Source: Bacteroidota bacterium (GTDB lineage: Bacteria; Bacteroidota; Bacteroidia; Chitinophagales; Chitinophagaceae). Taken from it: a stretch of 50,535 nucleotides of DNA. The translations under genes were made by a program, and so were the position numbers. The stretch spans positions 1 to 50,535 of the forward strand of contig CANJRV010000008.1 of assembly GCA_947476825.1 (NCBI GenBank), given 5' to 3'. Position 1 is the stretch's first letter, and every line of letters starts with the position of its first letter. Shown piece after piece: positions 25,541 through 35,882 of the stretch. The notes beneath the pieces were generated by a model. The model saw only the letters and a list, made by a program, of their open reading frames with translations. It had not been told where the DNA came from and did not search any database.

Positions 25541-27442
25541 ATGAGCAAGTTAGCTATTTTATTCTTGATCTTTTTCAGTTCAACTGGTCTTGCACAGAAT
25601 GCAGGAAATATATGGTACTTCGGACAAAACGCTGGCTTAGATTTCAATACTTCGCCGCCAACTGCTTTATCCAATGGTGCATTGAATACAACAGAAGGAT
25701 GCGCTAGTATTGCGGATCCTATTACAGGACAATTACTTTTTTATACAGATGGTATAAGGGTATGGGACAAAACGCATACTGCCATGCCGGCAAGTATAAC
25801 AACGCCGCTCAATGGAAATCCATCTAGTACACAAAGTGGTGTGATAGTGCCAAAACCAGGAAGCCCGACTATCTTTTATATTTTTACTACACCGGCACAA
25901 GTGAATTTACTATCTTCTAATGATGCTCTATGCTATAGCATAGTAGACATGAGTTTGAATGGTGGGAATGGTAATTTAACTTCCATCAATAATCCTATCA
26001 TGAGTTTGAGTACAGAGAAAATTGCCGTGGTGGGTAATTGTAATAATTCTGCATTTTGGATAGTAGGGCATAAATGGAATTGCGATAGTTTTTATGCCTT
26101 TCGATTGACTGCTACTGGATTGTCAGCGCCTGTAAAAAGTAATACTGGCATCGTGCATCAAGATATTGGGAGTGGAGTCAATGCAGAATCTATTGGATAT
26201 ATGAAATTTTCATCGGATGCAAAAAAATTAGGTGTGGTGATAGATCAAAATTTGAATACCGTACAAATTTTTGATTTTAATGACGTTACTGGCATTGTGT
26301 CTAATCCGATTACGGATGTGTTTACGCAAGCAGAAATTCCGTACGGTTGTTCATTTTCACCAGACAACAGTAAATTTTATGTTGGCAATTTTTCGAATAC
26401 GAATTCACTATTGCAGTACGATATGAATGCAGGTAATGGTGCAGCAATTCTAGCGAGTCGATATACTGTGGCGAGTTCACCTTATTTTGTAGGGGGATTG
26501 CAAAATGGACCTGATGGAAAAATGTATGTTTCTCTTTATCAACAATCTTTTTTGGATGTAGTCAATAATCCAAATGCTTTGGGTGCCGCATGCATGTATC
26601 AAGCGGCGGCTATCAATCTTGCGCCTGGTACTATTTCATTGATAGGCTTACCGGGTATAGTTGAAAGTTTCCTATCGCCTGGTCCACCAAGTACAATTGA
26701 CTTTCCAGCTATAACAGATTTTTGTATTGGTGATACTGTTTATGCACCGCAGGTGTCTTCAGTACACTTTACCATTACGCCATCAAATCTATATTCTGTG
26801 AATGCAGATTCATCCATGATCTTATTTTTCCCAATGACTACAACAACTTATACAATAGTAAGTAGTGGAGTTTGTGGCAGCAATGATACTTCTTTTTTAA
26901 CCATTCATATTACACCAAATCCACATGCTGATTTTAGTTTTGTACCAACATCACCTAGTTTGAATGATGCAACTATCACCTTACAAAATACAAGTCAAAA
27001 CGCAGTGACTTATGCATGGTATACCAATAATATTCTGCAATCAACGAATACCTATTATACGTTTCCGAACCCAGGTTTGGGTTCATTTTGTTACAATTTA
27101 ATTGCTTATAATGCATTACAATGTTCTGATAATATTACCAAGTGCATTACGATAGAGGACACCTTGGTGAGTACTATTTTTATTCCTAATGCATTTTCTC
27201 CTAATGGCGATGGACTCAATGATGTTTTTAGAATACAAGGCACAAATATTAGTCTTACTGAATTGAATATTTATAATCGATATGGCGAATTAATTTTTAC
27301 CAGCTCTGATATTCTTGCTGGTTGGAATGGAAAGCAAAAAGGGAAATTATGTGACGGGGGTGTTTATTTTTATTCACTGATTTATTATGATAGTAAGTAC
27401 AAACAACATGTTGTAAAAGGCGATATCACCTTGATGTTGTAG
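25541..27442 (+). CDS. Secreted protein with type B T9SS sorting domain (gliding-associated C-terminal domain)
   Basis: 633 residues. Signal peptide MSKLAILFLIFFSSTGLAQ. The main part (about 20-380) is a propeller-like region opening NIWYFGQNAGLDFN and including LLFYTDGIRVWD, KFSSDAKKLGVVI, CSFSPDNSKFYVGNF and NGPDGKMYVSL. A PKD-like segment follows near 450-540. The last ~90 residues are the 'gliding motility-associated C-terminal' domain (IFIPNAFSPNGDGLNDVF...LNIYNRYGELIF...WNGKQKGKLCDGGVYFYSL...KGDITLM). It is therefore a probable type IX substrate that remains at the surface or is released. Function unknown. Confidence 0.85.
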   Translation: MSKLAILFLIFFSSTGLAQNAGNIWYFGQNAGLDFNTSPPTALSNGALNTTEGCASIADPITGQLLFYTDGIRVWDKTHTAMPASITTPLNGNPSSTQSGVIVPKPGSPTIFYIFTTPAQVNLLSSNDALCYSIVDMSLNGGNGNLTSINNPIMSLSTEKIAVVGNCNNSAFWIVGHKWNCDSFYAFRLTATGLSAPVKSNTGIVHQDIGSGVNAESIGYMKFSSDAKKLGVVIDQNLNTVQIFDFNDVTGIVSNPITDVFTQAEIPYGCSFSPDNSKFYVGNFSNTNSLLQYDMNAGNGAAILASRYTVASSPYFVGGLQNGPDGKMYVSLYQQSFLDVVNNPNALGAACMYQAAAINLAPGTISLIGLPGIVESFLSPGPPSTIDFPAITDFCIGDTVYAPQVSSVHFTITPSNLYSVNADSSMILFFPMTTTTYTIVSSGVCGSNDTSFLTIHITPNPHADFSFVPTSPSLNDATITLQNTSQNAVTYAWYTNNILQSTNTYYTFPNPGLGSFCYNLIAYNALQCSDNITKCITIEDTLVSTIFIPNAFSPNGDGLNDVFRIQGTNISLTELNIYNRYGELIFTSSDILAGWNGKQKGKLCDGGVYFYSLIYYDSKYKQHVVKGDITLML

Positions 27443-27449
27443 GTAAAGC

Positions 27450-27541
27450 CCAAAAGTCAAATCCCAAATTCCAAAAATGAAATTCTAAATTCTCCATTTT
27501 AAAATTTTCAAATCTTCAAATTGCCAAATTTTCAAATTAAT
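27450..27541. repeat. AATTCCAAA / TTTTCAAATT low-complexity repeat, copy 3
   Basis: Degenerate words such as CAAATTCCAAAAATG, AAATTTTCAAATCTTCAAA and TTTTCAAATTAA fill the 101-bp gap and end 2 bases before the ATG at 27544. Same family and orientation as 4453-4534 and 22324-22425. Confidence 0.7.
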
Positions 27542-27543
27542 AA

Positions 27544-29583
27544 ATGAATCTACTTGCCAACGAAACCTCACCCTATCTTTTACAACATGTCCATAACCCA
27601 GTGCATTGGATGCCTTGGGGGGAAGAGGCCTTTAAAAAGGCACGTGACGAAAATAAACCTGTATTAATCAGTATTGGCTATTCATCATGCCATTGGTGTC
27701 ATGTGATGGCGCATGAAAGTTTTGAAGACCAAGAAACAGCTGATTTAATGAATACCTTATTTGTCAATATAAAAGTGGATCGTGAAGAATTTCCAGATGT
27801 GGATCATTTTTATATGGATGCTGTCCAAGCCATGACAGGCAGTGGTGGCTGGCCTTTAAACGTGTTTACTACATCAGATAAAAGTGCATTTTATGGAGGG
27901 ACTTATTTCCCTCCAGTGCGAGCACACAATCGTGCATCATGGAAAGAGATATTAATCAATGTATCACAATATTATACGCAGAATAGACAGGATGTTGAAC
28001 AGCAGGCTGATAAATTAGCACAGCATATGCGTCAATCAAAAAGGATTGAAAAAAGCTCGGATCAATCAAAGACTCAAGTGGCTGCAATGGCAATACAGGA
28101 TTCAATTGCGTCTATAATCTTTAAAAAGATTCTTGCTCAGGCAGATACAAAAGAAGGCGGATTTGGAAATGCACCAAAGTTTCCATCTACATTTTGCATT
28201 AAATATTTATTGCTTCAAAATAAAATAAACCCTGATGAAGAAGCCCTTAGTCATGCACTTTTATCATTAGATAAAATGAGTATGGGCGGAATTTATGATC
28301 ATGTCGGAGGTGGTTTTTCAAGATATAGCACTGACAAATATTGGATAGCACCGCATTTTGAAAAGATGCTCTACGATAATGCATTATTGATTGAAGTGTA
28401 TGCATTATCCTTTGCCCAAACAGGGAATGAGCAGTACAAAAAAATTATTGCAGAAACGGTTGAATGGTTGAAACGAGAAATGATGAATGCTTCATTTGGA
28501 TTTTATTCAGCGCAAGATGCAGATAGCGAAGGTGTAGAAGGGAAATATTATACATGGCATGCTGAGGAGTTAAAAAGTATTTTAGGCCCTGATTATGAGG
28601 ACTTCTTAGCATACTTTTCTATTCGTGAAGAAGGTAATTGGGAGCATACTAATATTCTATACTCATCAAAAGAAAAAAGGGAAAACGCTATTGTATTTGA
28701 ACAAAAAAAATGGCCTACGATAAAAAATATATTATATAACGTTAGAGACAAAAGAGTACATCCATTGACGGATGATAAAATATTATTAGGGTGGAATGCT
28801 TTAATGAGTAAGGCATTATGTAATGCCTATTTCTGCACAATGGATATTTCTTATTTGGATTTAGCTGAAAAAAACTTAAATTATCTCCAAAATGAATTTG
28901 CATCTATTAACCACCTTTATTTCCATACGAGTAAAAACAAACAAGCGAAGATTGTTGCCTATGCCGATGATCTGGCTTATTTAGCAGAAGCATTTATTGA
29001 ATTGGCTACCATGAAAGGAGATACTTCTTATTTGTTAGAAGCCAACCGAATTGTAGATTATTTATTTAAAAATTATAAGGACACAGAAAGCTATTTTTTT
29101 AATTTTTCTCACAAAGAGTATTTACAAGTTGACGGCAATAAGCAAGATATTTATGATGGTGCTATACCTTCTGTAAATGCTGTGCTTGCTAGGGTAATTC
29201 AGTATTTGGGCATTGCATTTCAACAGGATGAGTACTTAGTTCATGCTCAAAAAATGAGAGAACAAATGTTAGAAAGATGTTTACAATACCCAACTTCATT
29301 TGCTTTATGGTCTATTGAATTGCAAAAGCAAGACCAAGTTGGTGTAGAAATATTTATTATTGGCGAAGCCGCCACACGATTTTATCTATACCTATCTACA
29401 GCTAAATATATGCCGAATGTGACCTATGTAGTTTCTTTAAAATTGGATGATGCAGTGAATGGTTTAAAAGGAAAATATAAAGCGGATGAAACACTAATAT
29501 ATATTTGTTTTGATAAAACTTGTTGGGCTCCTTTTAGTAATGAAATGGATGCTTTGCAGTTTATTTTAGATAGGAATTTTTAA
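27544..29583 (+). CDS. YyaL-type thioredoxin-fold protein (DUF255 / spermatogenesis-associated protein 20 family)
   Basis: 679 residues, the family's usual length. The N-terminal thioredoxin-like domain opens [21 protein letters not shown]. It has the redox-like motif CHWC at residues 49-52 ([18 protein letters not shown]), then [10 protein letters not shown] and [10 protein letters not shown]. The remainder is an (alpha/alpha) barrel-like region with [30 protein letters not shown] and [14 protein letters not shown]. The function of the family is not settled. No signal peptide. Nothing in the neighbourhood indicates a pathway. Confidence 0.88.
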   Translation: MNLLANETSPYLLQHVHNPVHWMPWGEEAFKKARDENKPVLISIGYSSCHWCHVMAHESFEDQETADLMNTLFVNIKVDREEFPDVDHFYMDAVQAMTGSGGWPLNVFTTSDKSAFYGGTYFPPVRAHNRASWKEILINVSQYYTQNRQDVEQQADKLAQHMRQSKRIEKSSDQSKTQVAAMAIQDSIASIIFKKILAQADTKEGGFGNAPKFPSTFCIKYLLLQNKINPDEEALSHALLSLDKMSMGGIYDHVGGGFSRYSTDKYWIAPHFEKMLYDNALLIEVYALSFAQTGNEQYKKIIAETVEWLKREMMNASFGFYSAQDADSEGVEGKYYTWHAEELKSILGPDYEDFLAYFSIREEGNWEHTNILYSSKEKRENAIVFEQKKWPTIKNILYNVRDKRVHPLTDDKILLGWNALMSKALCNAYFCTMDISYLDLAEKNLNYLQNEFASINHLYFHTSKNKQAKIVAYADDLAYLAEAFIELATMKGDTSYLLEANRIVDYLFKNYKDTESYFFNFSHKEYLQVDGNKQDIYDGAIPSVNAVLARVIQYLGIAFQQDEYLVHAQKMREQMLERCLQYPTSFALWSIELQKQDQVGVEIFIIGEAATRFYLYLSTAKYMPNVTYVVSLKLDDAVNGLKGKYKADETLIYICFDKTCWAPFSNEMDALQFILDRNF

Positions 29584-29731
29584 GGAAAAATAGGTGTCAT
29601 AAATCATTAAATAAGCAAGATTAAATTTCCGTTAAGATTATTTTTACTTTTTTCCTAATAAATATGCAAATAAAATATTTTTAAACTTTTTTATAAAAGA
29701 ATTAAAATATCATACATATATTGTGCTGGTA

Positions 29732-29763
29732 TTTGAATTAACAACTATTTTTAAATACATTTG
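29732..29763 (+). promoter_or_regulatory. Bacteroidetes-type promoter of gldKLMN
   Basis: TTTG (29732-29735), a 20-nt spacer, and TACATTTG (29756-29763) match the -33/-7 consensus TTTG-N19-21-TAnnTTTG closely. The gldK ATG lies 31 bp further on. This is the best promoter in the window. Confidence 0.6.
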
Positions 29764-29794
29764 CTTTCTTGTATTAAACACAATTAAACGGACT

Positions 29795-31078
29795 ATGATT
29801 AAACAACTTTCGTTAAGATTATTAGCATTAGGGCTTATTGCCACTGCTTGGGGATGTGGAGGTGGAGGCGGACCTCAAGGCCAAGTAGTTGGTACCAAAA
29901 ATAAAGTATTCGGTACAACTCCAGCGCCTGTAGGTATGACTTGGGTACCATCTGGTGTAATGCACATGGGTGCAAGTGATCAGGATTTACGTAATGCTAA
30001 TGACGTAAAAAATAGAACAGTTCAGATGGTTGGGTTCTATATGGATGCAACTGAAATTACCAATTCTGAATATCGTCAATATGTAGATTGGGTTCGTGAT
30101 TCAACTACACACTCTGTTCTTGGAGATGTGAAAGACAATGACGATGGATCTCAAAATATTGATTGGAAGAAAAAAATTAAGTGGACTTCCGAAGAAACCC
30201 AAGATGCTATGGCAGCTTATTATATTCCAGCTTCAGAAAGTATCTGGGGTAAGAAGGAATTTGATAATGCAAAATTGAAATACCATTATGAAACATTTGA
30301 TTATGATCAAATGGCAAAGCAGTCTGTTCCAGGGCAATCTTTAAATCGTACAAATTATTTAGTTAAGTATGACATTGGTGCATATCCTGATACAACGGTT
30401 TGGATGAAGATGTTTTCTTATTCATATAATGAACCAATTGCACATCAATATTTTTGGTATCCAGCATTTGATAAATATCCTGTAGTAGGTGTAAACTGGT
30501 ATCAAGCAAATGCATTTTGTCATTGGAGAACTCATTTCTGGAGAGGATATAGAGACTCAAAAAAACAATATCTTGAAGGTGAATTTCGTTTGCCAAGTGA
30601 AGAACAATGGGAATGGGCTGCACGCGGTGGCAGAACACAATCACCATATCCTTGGGGCGGTCCTTATATCGTAAATAAGAAAGGTTGTTATTTGGCGAAC
30701 TTTAAACCAAACAGAGGAAACTATAGTGCTGATGGTGGTTTATACACAGTACGTGCTGATGCATATTGGCCTAATGATTATGGTTTATATAATATGAGTG
30801 GTAATGTTGCTGAGTGGACACTTTCTCCATACGAATCAAATTCTTATGGTAATATTGCGGACATGTCACCAGAAATTAGAAGCAAGGCAAAGGAATCAGA
30901 CCCAACTTGGTGGAAGAGAAAAGTAACTCGTGGTGGAAGCTGGAAAGATGTGGCAAGTTTCTTGCAAGTGAGTTCACGCGATTATGAATTTGCGGATACA
31001 GCCAAAGCATATATTGGATTTAGATGTCTTGTACAATATATTGCACCAGCATTATCTAATAAACCACCAAGAAGATAG
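29795..31078 (+). CDS. gldK: Type IX secretion/gliding lipoprotein GldK
   Basis: 427 residues from the ATG at 29795. The longer open frame from 29723 runs through the promoter and is rejected. The lipoprotein signal ends at Cys21 (TAWGCGGGGG). The body is a sulfatase-modifying-factor (FGE-like) fold: GMTWVPSGVMHMGASDQD, YMDATEITNSEYRQYVDW, YPVVGVNWYQANAFCHW, FRLPSEEQWEWAARGG, LYNMSGNVAEWTLS, TRGGSWKD, and YIGFRCL. GldK forms the periplasmic ring of the T9SS with GldN at the outer membrane. It is followed by gldL, gldM and gldN, which distinguishes it from the paralogue GldJ. Confidence 0.93.
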   Translation: MIKQLSLRLLALGLIATAWGCGGGGGPQGQVVGTKNKVFGTTPAPVGMTWVPSGVMHMGASDQDLRNANDVKNRTVQMVGFYMDATEITNSEYRQYVDWVRDSTTHSVLGDVKDNDDGSQNIDWKKKIKWTSEETQDAMAAYYIPASESIWGKKEFDNAKLKYHYETFDYDQMAKQSVPGQSLNRTNYLVKYDIGAYPDTTVWMKMFSYSYNEPIAHQYFWYPAFDKYPVVGVNWYQANAFCHWRTHFWRGYRDSKKQYLEGEFRLPSEEQWEWAARGGRTQSPYPWGGPYIVNKKGCYLANFKPNRGNYSADGGLYTVRADAYWPNDYGLYNMSGNVAEWTLSPYESNSYGNIADMSPEIRSKAKESDPTWWKRKVTRGGSWKDVASFLQVSSRDYEFADTAKAYIGFRCLVQYIAPALSNKPPRR

Positions 31079-31129
31079 AATAACAAAGACGAGAATTAAA
31101 AGCTTTAATAATTATAAATTAAATTAAAA

Positions 31130-31969
31130 ATGAAATCAATAGCCTTATTTTTTGAGACTTCTCAAGGAAAATATTTAAAGAACCTAGTAATCGGACTTGG
31201 TGCAGCGGTAGTACTTGTAGGTGCTTTGGCAAAATTACAACACTGGTTTTGGGCTGGTCCAGCCTTAATCGTTGGTATGAGTACAGAAGCCTTTATCTTT
31301 TCTTTGTTAGGGATATTACCTCCACACAAAGATTATTATTGGGAAAAATATTATCCGGGATTAGATGAAAATCCGCATGTTGAAGCCTATAGAAAAGGAA
31401 TTAAATTTCAACCAACGCCAGTAGGCGGAGCTGGTGGAGGATCTGGTTCTTCTTCAACTGCACATATGGATAAAATGTTAGAAGAAGCAAACATGAATCC
31501 GGCAAACATTAAAAAGTTGAGCGAGAATTTCCAAAAATTTGGCGAAACAGTTAATCAAGTGAAAGATATTTCACACATTGCTTCAGCTACCAATGATTAT
31601 GCAGCTAAAGCAAAAGAAGCTACAAGCGCATTAGGTCAAATGAAGGATACTTTCTTAGGTGCAACAGCTACTTTGACATCATTCAATAATGCAGCTGATG
31701 AAACTTCAAAATTTCATACACAAGTTTCTACATTGACTAAGAATTTGGGTTCATTAAATCAAATTTATGAAGTTGAATTGCAGGATGCAAACAATCATTT
31801 GAAAGCAATGAATAAGTTTTATTCTAATTTAGTGAACGCTTCTGATGCAATGCAAAATAGCGCGGATGATGCAAATAAGGCGAAAGACCAAATTGGTTTA
31901 TTGGCCAAAAACTTAGGTACATTGAACCAAATCTATGGCAATATGCTAAGTGCAATGCAAGGAAGATAG
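31130..31969 (+). CDS. gldL: Type IX secretion/gliding motor protein GldL
   Basis: 279 residues. Two N-terminal transmembrane helices (about residues 17-34 and 43-62; YLKNLVIGLGAAVVLVGAL and ALIVGMSTEAFIFSLLGILP) are followed by a cytoplasmic region. That region has a Gly/Ser-rich linker (GGAGGGSGSSS) and long helices predicted to coil. GldL forms the pentameric stator of the proton-driven T9SS/gliding motor, with GldM inserted in its centre. A glutamate inside the second helix (TEAFIF) fits the family's functional residue. It lies 51 bp after gldK. Confidence 0.93.
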   Translation: MKSIALFFETSQGKYLKNLVIGLGAAVVLVGALAKLQHWFWAGPALIVGMSTEAFIFSLLGILPPHKDYYWEKYYPGLDENPHVEAYRKGIKFQPTPVGGAGGGSGSSSTAHMDKMLEEANMNPANIKKLSENFQKFGETVNQVKDISHIASATNDYAAKAKEATSALGQMKDTFLGATATLTSFNNAADETSKFHTQVSTLTKNLGSLNQIYEVELQDANNHLKAMNKFYSNLVNASDAMQNSADDANKAKDQIGLLAKNLGTLNQIYGNMLSAMQGR

Positions 31970-32029
31970 TTTCTTCCAAAAAAAGTGAAATTGAAATAGT
32001 ATACATTAATTAGAAAATAATTATAAAAA

Positions 32030-33676
32030 ATGTCTTTACCTAAAGAACCTAGGCAGTTAATGATTAACCTTATGTACTTGGTACTAACAGCATTGTTAGC
32101 CATGAACGTATCGAGTGAAATTTTGAATGCCTTTAAAATTATTGGAAAAAGTATTGTGCGGTCAAATAATGCCGCAGAAGTAAGAAATACTGCTGTTTCT
32201 GCAGATTTTCAAGAATATATTGATAATCCTAAAACACAAGAAGAGAAAAGGAAAAAAGTTTCTGATGCATTGTTGTTGGCAAACCAAGTGAATGATAAAA
32301 CAAAATCTTTGATTACTATTTTACAAGGGTATAAAGATCAAATTGTCCAAGCGGCAGGTGGATTGGACAAGAATGGCGAAATCAGAAGAATTGATGATTT
32401 AGATGCTGGGACCAAGGTGATGATTGAAGAAAAAAATGGGCCTAAAATGCTTCAAGAACTGAAGACATTTAAAGATGAAATTGCTGGTTTGGTTCCATCT
32501 AATGATTCTATCATGGTTGGAGCTGGTATAGGAAATAATAAAGTTATTTATGATCAATTGCCTTTGACATTTGATATGGAGAAAACTGACCTTAATCCAG
32601 ATGGGGATTGGAGTTTTGGTAATTTTCATATGTCTCCAAGTATTGCAAATGTTACTTTGATTGATAAATATATTAGTGATGTCCGTTCATGCCAAACTAT
32701 AGCTTTAGATAATATTTGGTCTTTGGCTACTGGAGAACACCATAAAGAAGTGCATACAACACCAAGACCATTTAATGATTATATTATCATGGTTTCAGCA
32801 GATAATAGTTTTGTTTTGCCAGGTGAAAAATATCATGCTCGTGTGGTAATGGGTGCTTATAATAAAAAATTAAACAACCTTTCTTTTGTAGTGAATGGAA
32901 AAACAATTACTCCTGTAGATGGCGTAGCTGATTTTACAGATATTGCACCTACAACTCCTGGACCTAGAAATGTAACAGTAACAGCTTCATTTAATGATAC
33001 AATTCCTGGTACTAAAACAGTTCAAAGAAGAACAATACAATTAGAAAAACCTGCACAGTACTTTGTTGGTGAAGCCCAAGCCTCTATTGCATTAGATAAA
33101 ATGAATGTATTATATGTTGGTCTAGACAACCCTATTACTTTTGCAGTTTCTGGTATACCAGGTGGCAATGTATCTTATACTTCAGATAATTGTAATTTGA
33201 CGAAAGCGACTGGTGTGAATAAATATACAGTTGCAGTAACAAAACCAGGTGGAACAGCTTCTATTTCCTTAAAAGGAAAACGAGCAGACGGAATTGAACA
33301 AACATTTGGACCTTTCACCTATCGTATTAAAAGAGTACCACCACCATATCCTTCTATAGCAGGTAAATCAGGAGGTGCAATTGGTGCGAATGAATTGAAA
33401 GTACAAGAAGCAGTATTTGCTAAACTAATAGATTTCGTATATGAATTGGATTTCCCTGTAGTAAGCTTCACAATGACGTTGCAGCCTAAAAGAGGTGAAG
33501 CGGAAGAAGCTTCTTCAAATACAATGTACTTAACTGGTCCTAAAGCAAATCCGAGCATCGCTGCATTGATGGCAAAAATTAAAATCAATGATAGAGTATA
33601 CTTCGAAAATATCAGAGCAAAAGCACCAGATGGTATAAGAAACATTGGTTCAGTAAATTTCATCATTAATAACTAA
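32030..33676 (+). CDS. gldM: Type IX secretion/gliding motor protein GldM
   Basis: 548 residues. A short cytoplasmic start (SLPKEPRQ) leads into one transmembrane helix at about residues 10-28 (MINLMYLVLTALLAMNVSSE). A long periplasmic part of helical and Ig-like domains follows (for example FVLPGEKYHARVVMGAYN and YVGLDNPITFAVSGIPGGNV). GldM is the rotor-like partner of GldL and spans the periplasm to reach the GldK/GldN ring. Length is near the family norm. It sits 60 bp after gldL and 23 bp before gldN. Confidence 0.93.
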   Translation: MSLPKEPRQLMINLMYLVLTALLAMNVSSEILNAFKIIGKSIVRSNNAAEVRNTAVSADFQEYIDNPKTQEEKRKKVSDALLLANQVNDKTKSLITILQGYKDQIVQAAGGLDKNGEIRRIDDLDAGTKVMIEEKNGPKMLQELKTFKDEIAGLVPSNDSIMVGAGIGNNKVIYDQLPLTFDMEKTDLNPDGDWSFGNFHMSPSIANVTLIDKYISDVRSCQTIALDNIWSLATGEHHKEVHTTPRPFNDYIIMVSADNSFVLPGEKYHARVVMGAYNKKLNNLSFVVNGKTITPVDGVADFTDIAPTTPGPRNVTVTASFNDTIPGTKTVQRRTIQLEKPAQYFVGEAQASIALDKMNVLYVGLDNPITFAVSGIPGGNVSYTSDNCNLTKATGVNKYTVAVTKPGGTASISLKGKRADGIEQTFGPFTYRIKRVPPPYPSIAGKSGGAIGANELKVQEAVFAKLIDFVYELDFPVVSFTMTLQPKRGEAEEASSNTMYLTGPKANPSIAALMAKIKINDRVYFENIRAKAPDGIRNIGSVNFIINN

Positions 33677-33699
33677 TAAAATAATAAACCATATAAATC

Positions 33700-34623
33700 A
33701 TGGGATTACTACATAAAGCAACATTTATTTTTTCTTCTGCACTTTTAGTTTGTGGAATAGCTATTGCTCAACCTGGTGTGCCACCTCCTTCTGGTGTTAA
33801 TGTGGATCCAGCTACAACTGGAGGTTTCGCTACAATTGTAAAAGATGACTGGAAACCTTCCTTGCGTAAAGATGGTGTAATAGATAAAGTAGAACATAAT
33901 AATTATATTACACCTTGGCAACCGATTCGTGAAGCAGATGTACTTTGGAAAAAACGTGTTTGGAGAGAAATTGATACCAGACAAAAGCAAAATATTTCTT
34001 TTCGTTATCCAGGAGATGATGAAAGTGGTGGAGGAATGTATATTGAGATTTTAATGGATGCCTTGAAAAAGGGAATGATAACTGCCTTCTCAGATGATCG
34101 TTTTACAACTCCTTTATCTGTTTCAGATGTATTATCATTAACAGTTGGCAAGCCAGATACTATTCCTGTTGAATTAGCGAATGGTGAAATCCAAATGAAA
34201 GTAGTTACGCACCAATTTAATCCTGAATCTATTACTAAATTTAGAATCAAAGAGGATTGTATTTTTGATAAAAATTTGGGTCGTATGATAACACATATTA
34301 TAGGTCTAGCGCCATACATGGATAGATATAATGAAGATGGTTCTTACCGTCTGTCTATTCCAATGTTTTGGTTATACTATCCAGATATTAGAGCGAATAA
34401 CGCACGTTTCGAAGTGTATAATCCAGAAAACGACGTTTACAGAATTAATTGGGATGACTTCTTTGAAAAGAGATTGTTCGCTAGTTATATTATTAAATCA
34501 ACTATTAATAATCCTTTACAGGATGATATTAAATCACTCAAAACTGGTATTGATCGCCTAAATGAATCTGAAAGATTACGTGAAGAAATGTTCAATAAGG
34601 AACATGATTTATGGGTGTATTAA
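33700..34623 (+). CDS. gldN: Type IX secretion/gliding protein GldN
   Basis: 307 residues with a signal peptide ending around CGIAIAQPG (residue 25). The mature protein has the GldN pattern: DVLWKKRVWREIDTRQKQN, FRYPGDD, FRIKEDCIFDKNLGRM, and FWLYYPDIRANNARFEVYN. GldN forms the periplasmic ring with GldK. It is the last gene of the operon; a strong terminator follows 17 bp after the stop. Confidence 0.93.
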   Translation: MGLLHKATFIFSSALLVCGIAIAQPGVPPPSGVNVDPATTGGFATIVKDDWKPSLRKDGVIDKVEHNNYITPWQPIREADVLWKKRVWREIDTRQKQNISFRYPGDDESGGGMYIEILMDALKKGMITAFSDDRFTTPLSVSDVLSLTVGKPDTIPVELANGEIQMKVVTHQFNPESITKFRIKEDCIFDKNLGRMITHIIGLAPYMDRYNEDGSYRLSIPMFWLYYPDIRANNARFEVYNPENDVYRINWDDFFEKRLFASYIIKSTINNPLQDDIKSLKTGIDRLNESERLREEMFNKEHDLWVY

Positions 34624-34640
34624 AATTCTAAATTATTTTA

Positions 34641-34670
34641 AAAAGCTACTCCGAGGAGTAGCTTTTTATT
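34641..34670 (+). terminator. Rho-independent terminator after gldN
   Basis: AAAAGCTACTCC (34641-34652) pairs perfectly with GGAGTAGCTTTT (34655-34666) and is followed by TTATTTATT. Confidence 0.85.
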
Positions 34671-34759
34671 TATTACGATACTTTTTAAATGTGGACTGTT
34701 TTTCAAATCAAAAGATTTTATTTTATTAAATAAGCTTTTCTGTTCTTACTTTCGCGCGG

Positions 34760-35803
34760 ATGAAAAAAATTGGAAGTTTTATTTGGATTTATTTTGGCTT
34801 ATTCGCCCAGTTTTTATTTGCCCAAGAACCTCATTTGAAAAATTTGAAGCAACTCACCTTCGGTGGTGATAATGCAGAAGCATATTTTAGCCCTAACGGC
34901 AAATTTGTTTCGTTTCAAAGTAATAATAAAAAATGGGGTTTAGAATGTGATCAAATTTTCAAAATGAATATTGCTAAAGCCAGTAAGGACAGCAATTACA
35001 TGCCTATTAAAATTAGTAATGGGGAGGGGCGTACCACATGCAGTTATATCATGCCGAATGGAAAAGATATCTTGTATGCTTCAACTTATCTTGGTTCAAA
35101 GGCATGTCCAGAGGTTATTCATATCAAAGGTAAATACGTATGGTCTGTATATCCGGATTTTGATATTTTCGTTGCAAATTCGAGTGGTAAAATACTTAGA
35201 CAATTGACTAATAGTAAAGGTTATGATGCTGAAGCAACTATCTCACCAAAGGGAGATAAAATTGTGTTTACAAGTACTCGAAGTGGGGATTTAGAACTTT
35301 GGACTATGAATATCGATGGTACCAATCAAAAGCAAATTACCAATGAATTGGGTTATGATGGAGGTGCCTTTTTTTCACCCGATGGAACCAAATTAGTATA
35401 TCGTGCATCACGACCAAAAACGGATGTAGAGAAAAAGGAGTATATGGATTTCTTGTCTAAAGGACTTGTAGCGCCTACTGATATGGAAATTTTTACTTGC
35501 AATGTAGATGGAAGTAATGTGCAACAAATCACCCATTTAGGCAAAGCGAATTGGGCTCCATTTTTTAATCATACTGGGAATAAAATTATTTTTTCAAGTA
35601 ATCATCAAAGTACGAAGGGATATGATTTTCAATTGTGGATGATTAATATTGACGGTACAGGATTGGAGCAAATAACAACTGAGAGTGTTTTTAATGCTTT
35701 TCCTATGTTTTCCCCGGATGGAAAAAAAATAATCTTTTCATCGAATAGAAATAATCACAATACCCATGACACAAATCTGTTTATTGCCGATTGGGTGGAT
35801 TAG
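34760..35803 (+). CDS. Secreted PD40/TolB-like beta-propeller protein
   Basis: 347 residues with a signal peptide (KKIGSFIWIYFGLFAQFLFAQ). The body consists of WD40-like PD40 repeats: LKQLTFGGDNAEAYFSPNGK, ILRQLTNSKGYDAEATISPKG, QKQITNELGYDGGAFFSPDG, VQQITHLGKANWAPFFNHTG and LEQITTESVFNAFPMFSPDG. This is a TolB-like propeller without a visible TolB N-terminal domain or a T9SS tail, so it is probably periplasmic. Function unknown. A TACTTTCG at 34747-34754 may be a variant -7 element. The following M28 peptidase gene is 79 bp away and may be co-expressed. Confidence 0.8.
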   Translation: MKKIGSFIWIYFGLFAQFLFAQEPHLKNLKQLTFGGDNAEAYFSPNGKFVSFQSNNKKWGLECDQIFKMNIAKASKDSNYMPIKISNGEGRTTCSYIMPNGKDILYASTYLGSKACPEVIHIKGKYVWSVYPDFDIFVANSSGKILRQLTNSKGYDAEATISPKGDKIVFTSTRSGDLELWTMNIDGTNQKQITNELGYDGGAFFSPDGTKLVYRASRPKTDVEKKEYMDFLSKGLVAPTDMEIFTCNVDGSNVQQITHLGKANWAPFFNHTGNKIIFSSNHQSTKGYDFQLWMINIDGTGLEQITTESVFNAFPMFSPDGKKIIFSSNRNNHNTHDTNLFIADWVD

Positions 35804-35882
35804 CGCAATCTGTTTTTGTGTTAAAAGCTAATTACCTTTTTTCAGAACAATCAATTCTAGAATATTTTTCTACATTTACCGA

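Noticed and set aside
29723-29794. Longer N-terminus for GldK
   Set aside because: The extension overlaps the -33/-7 promoter and would bury the lipoprotein signal that starts at 29795.
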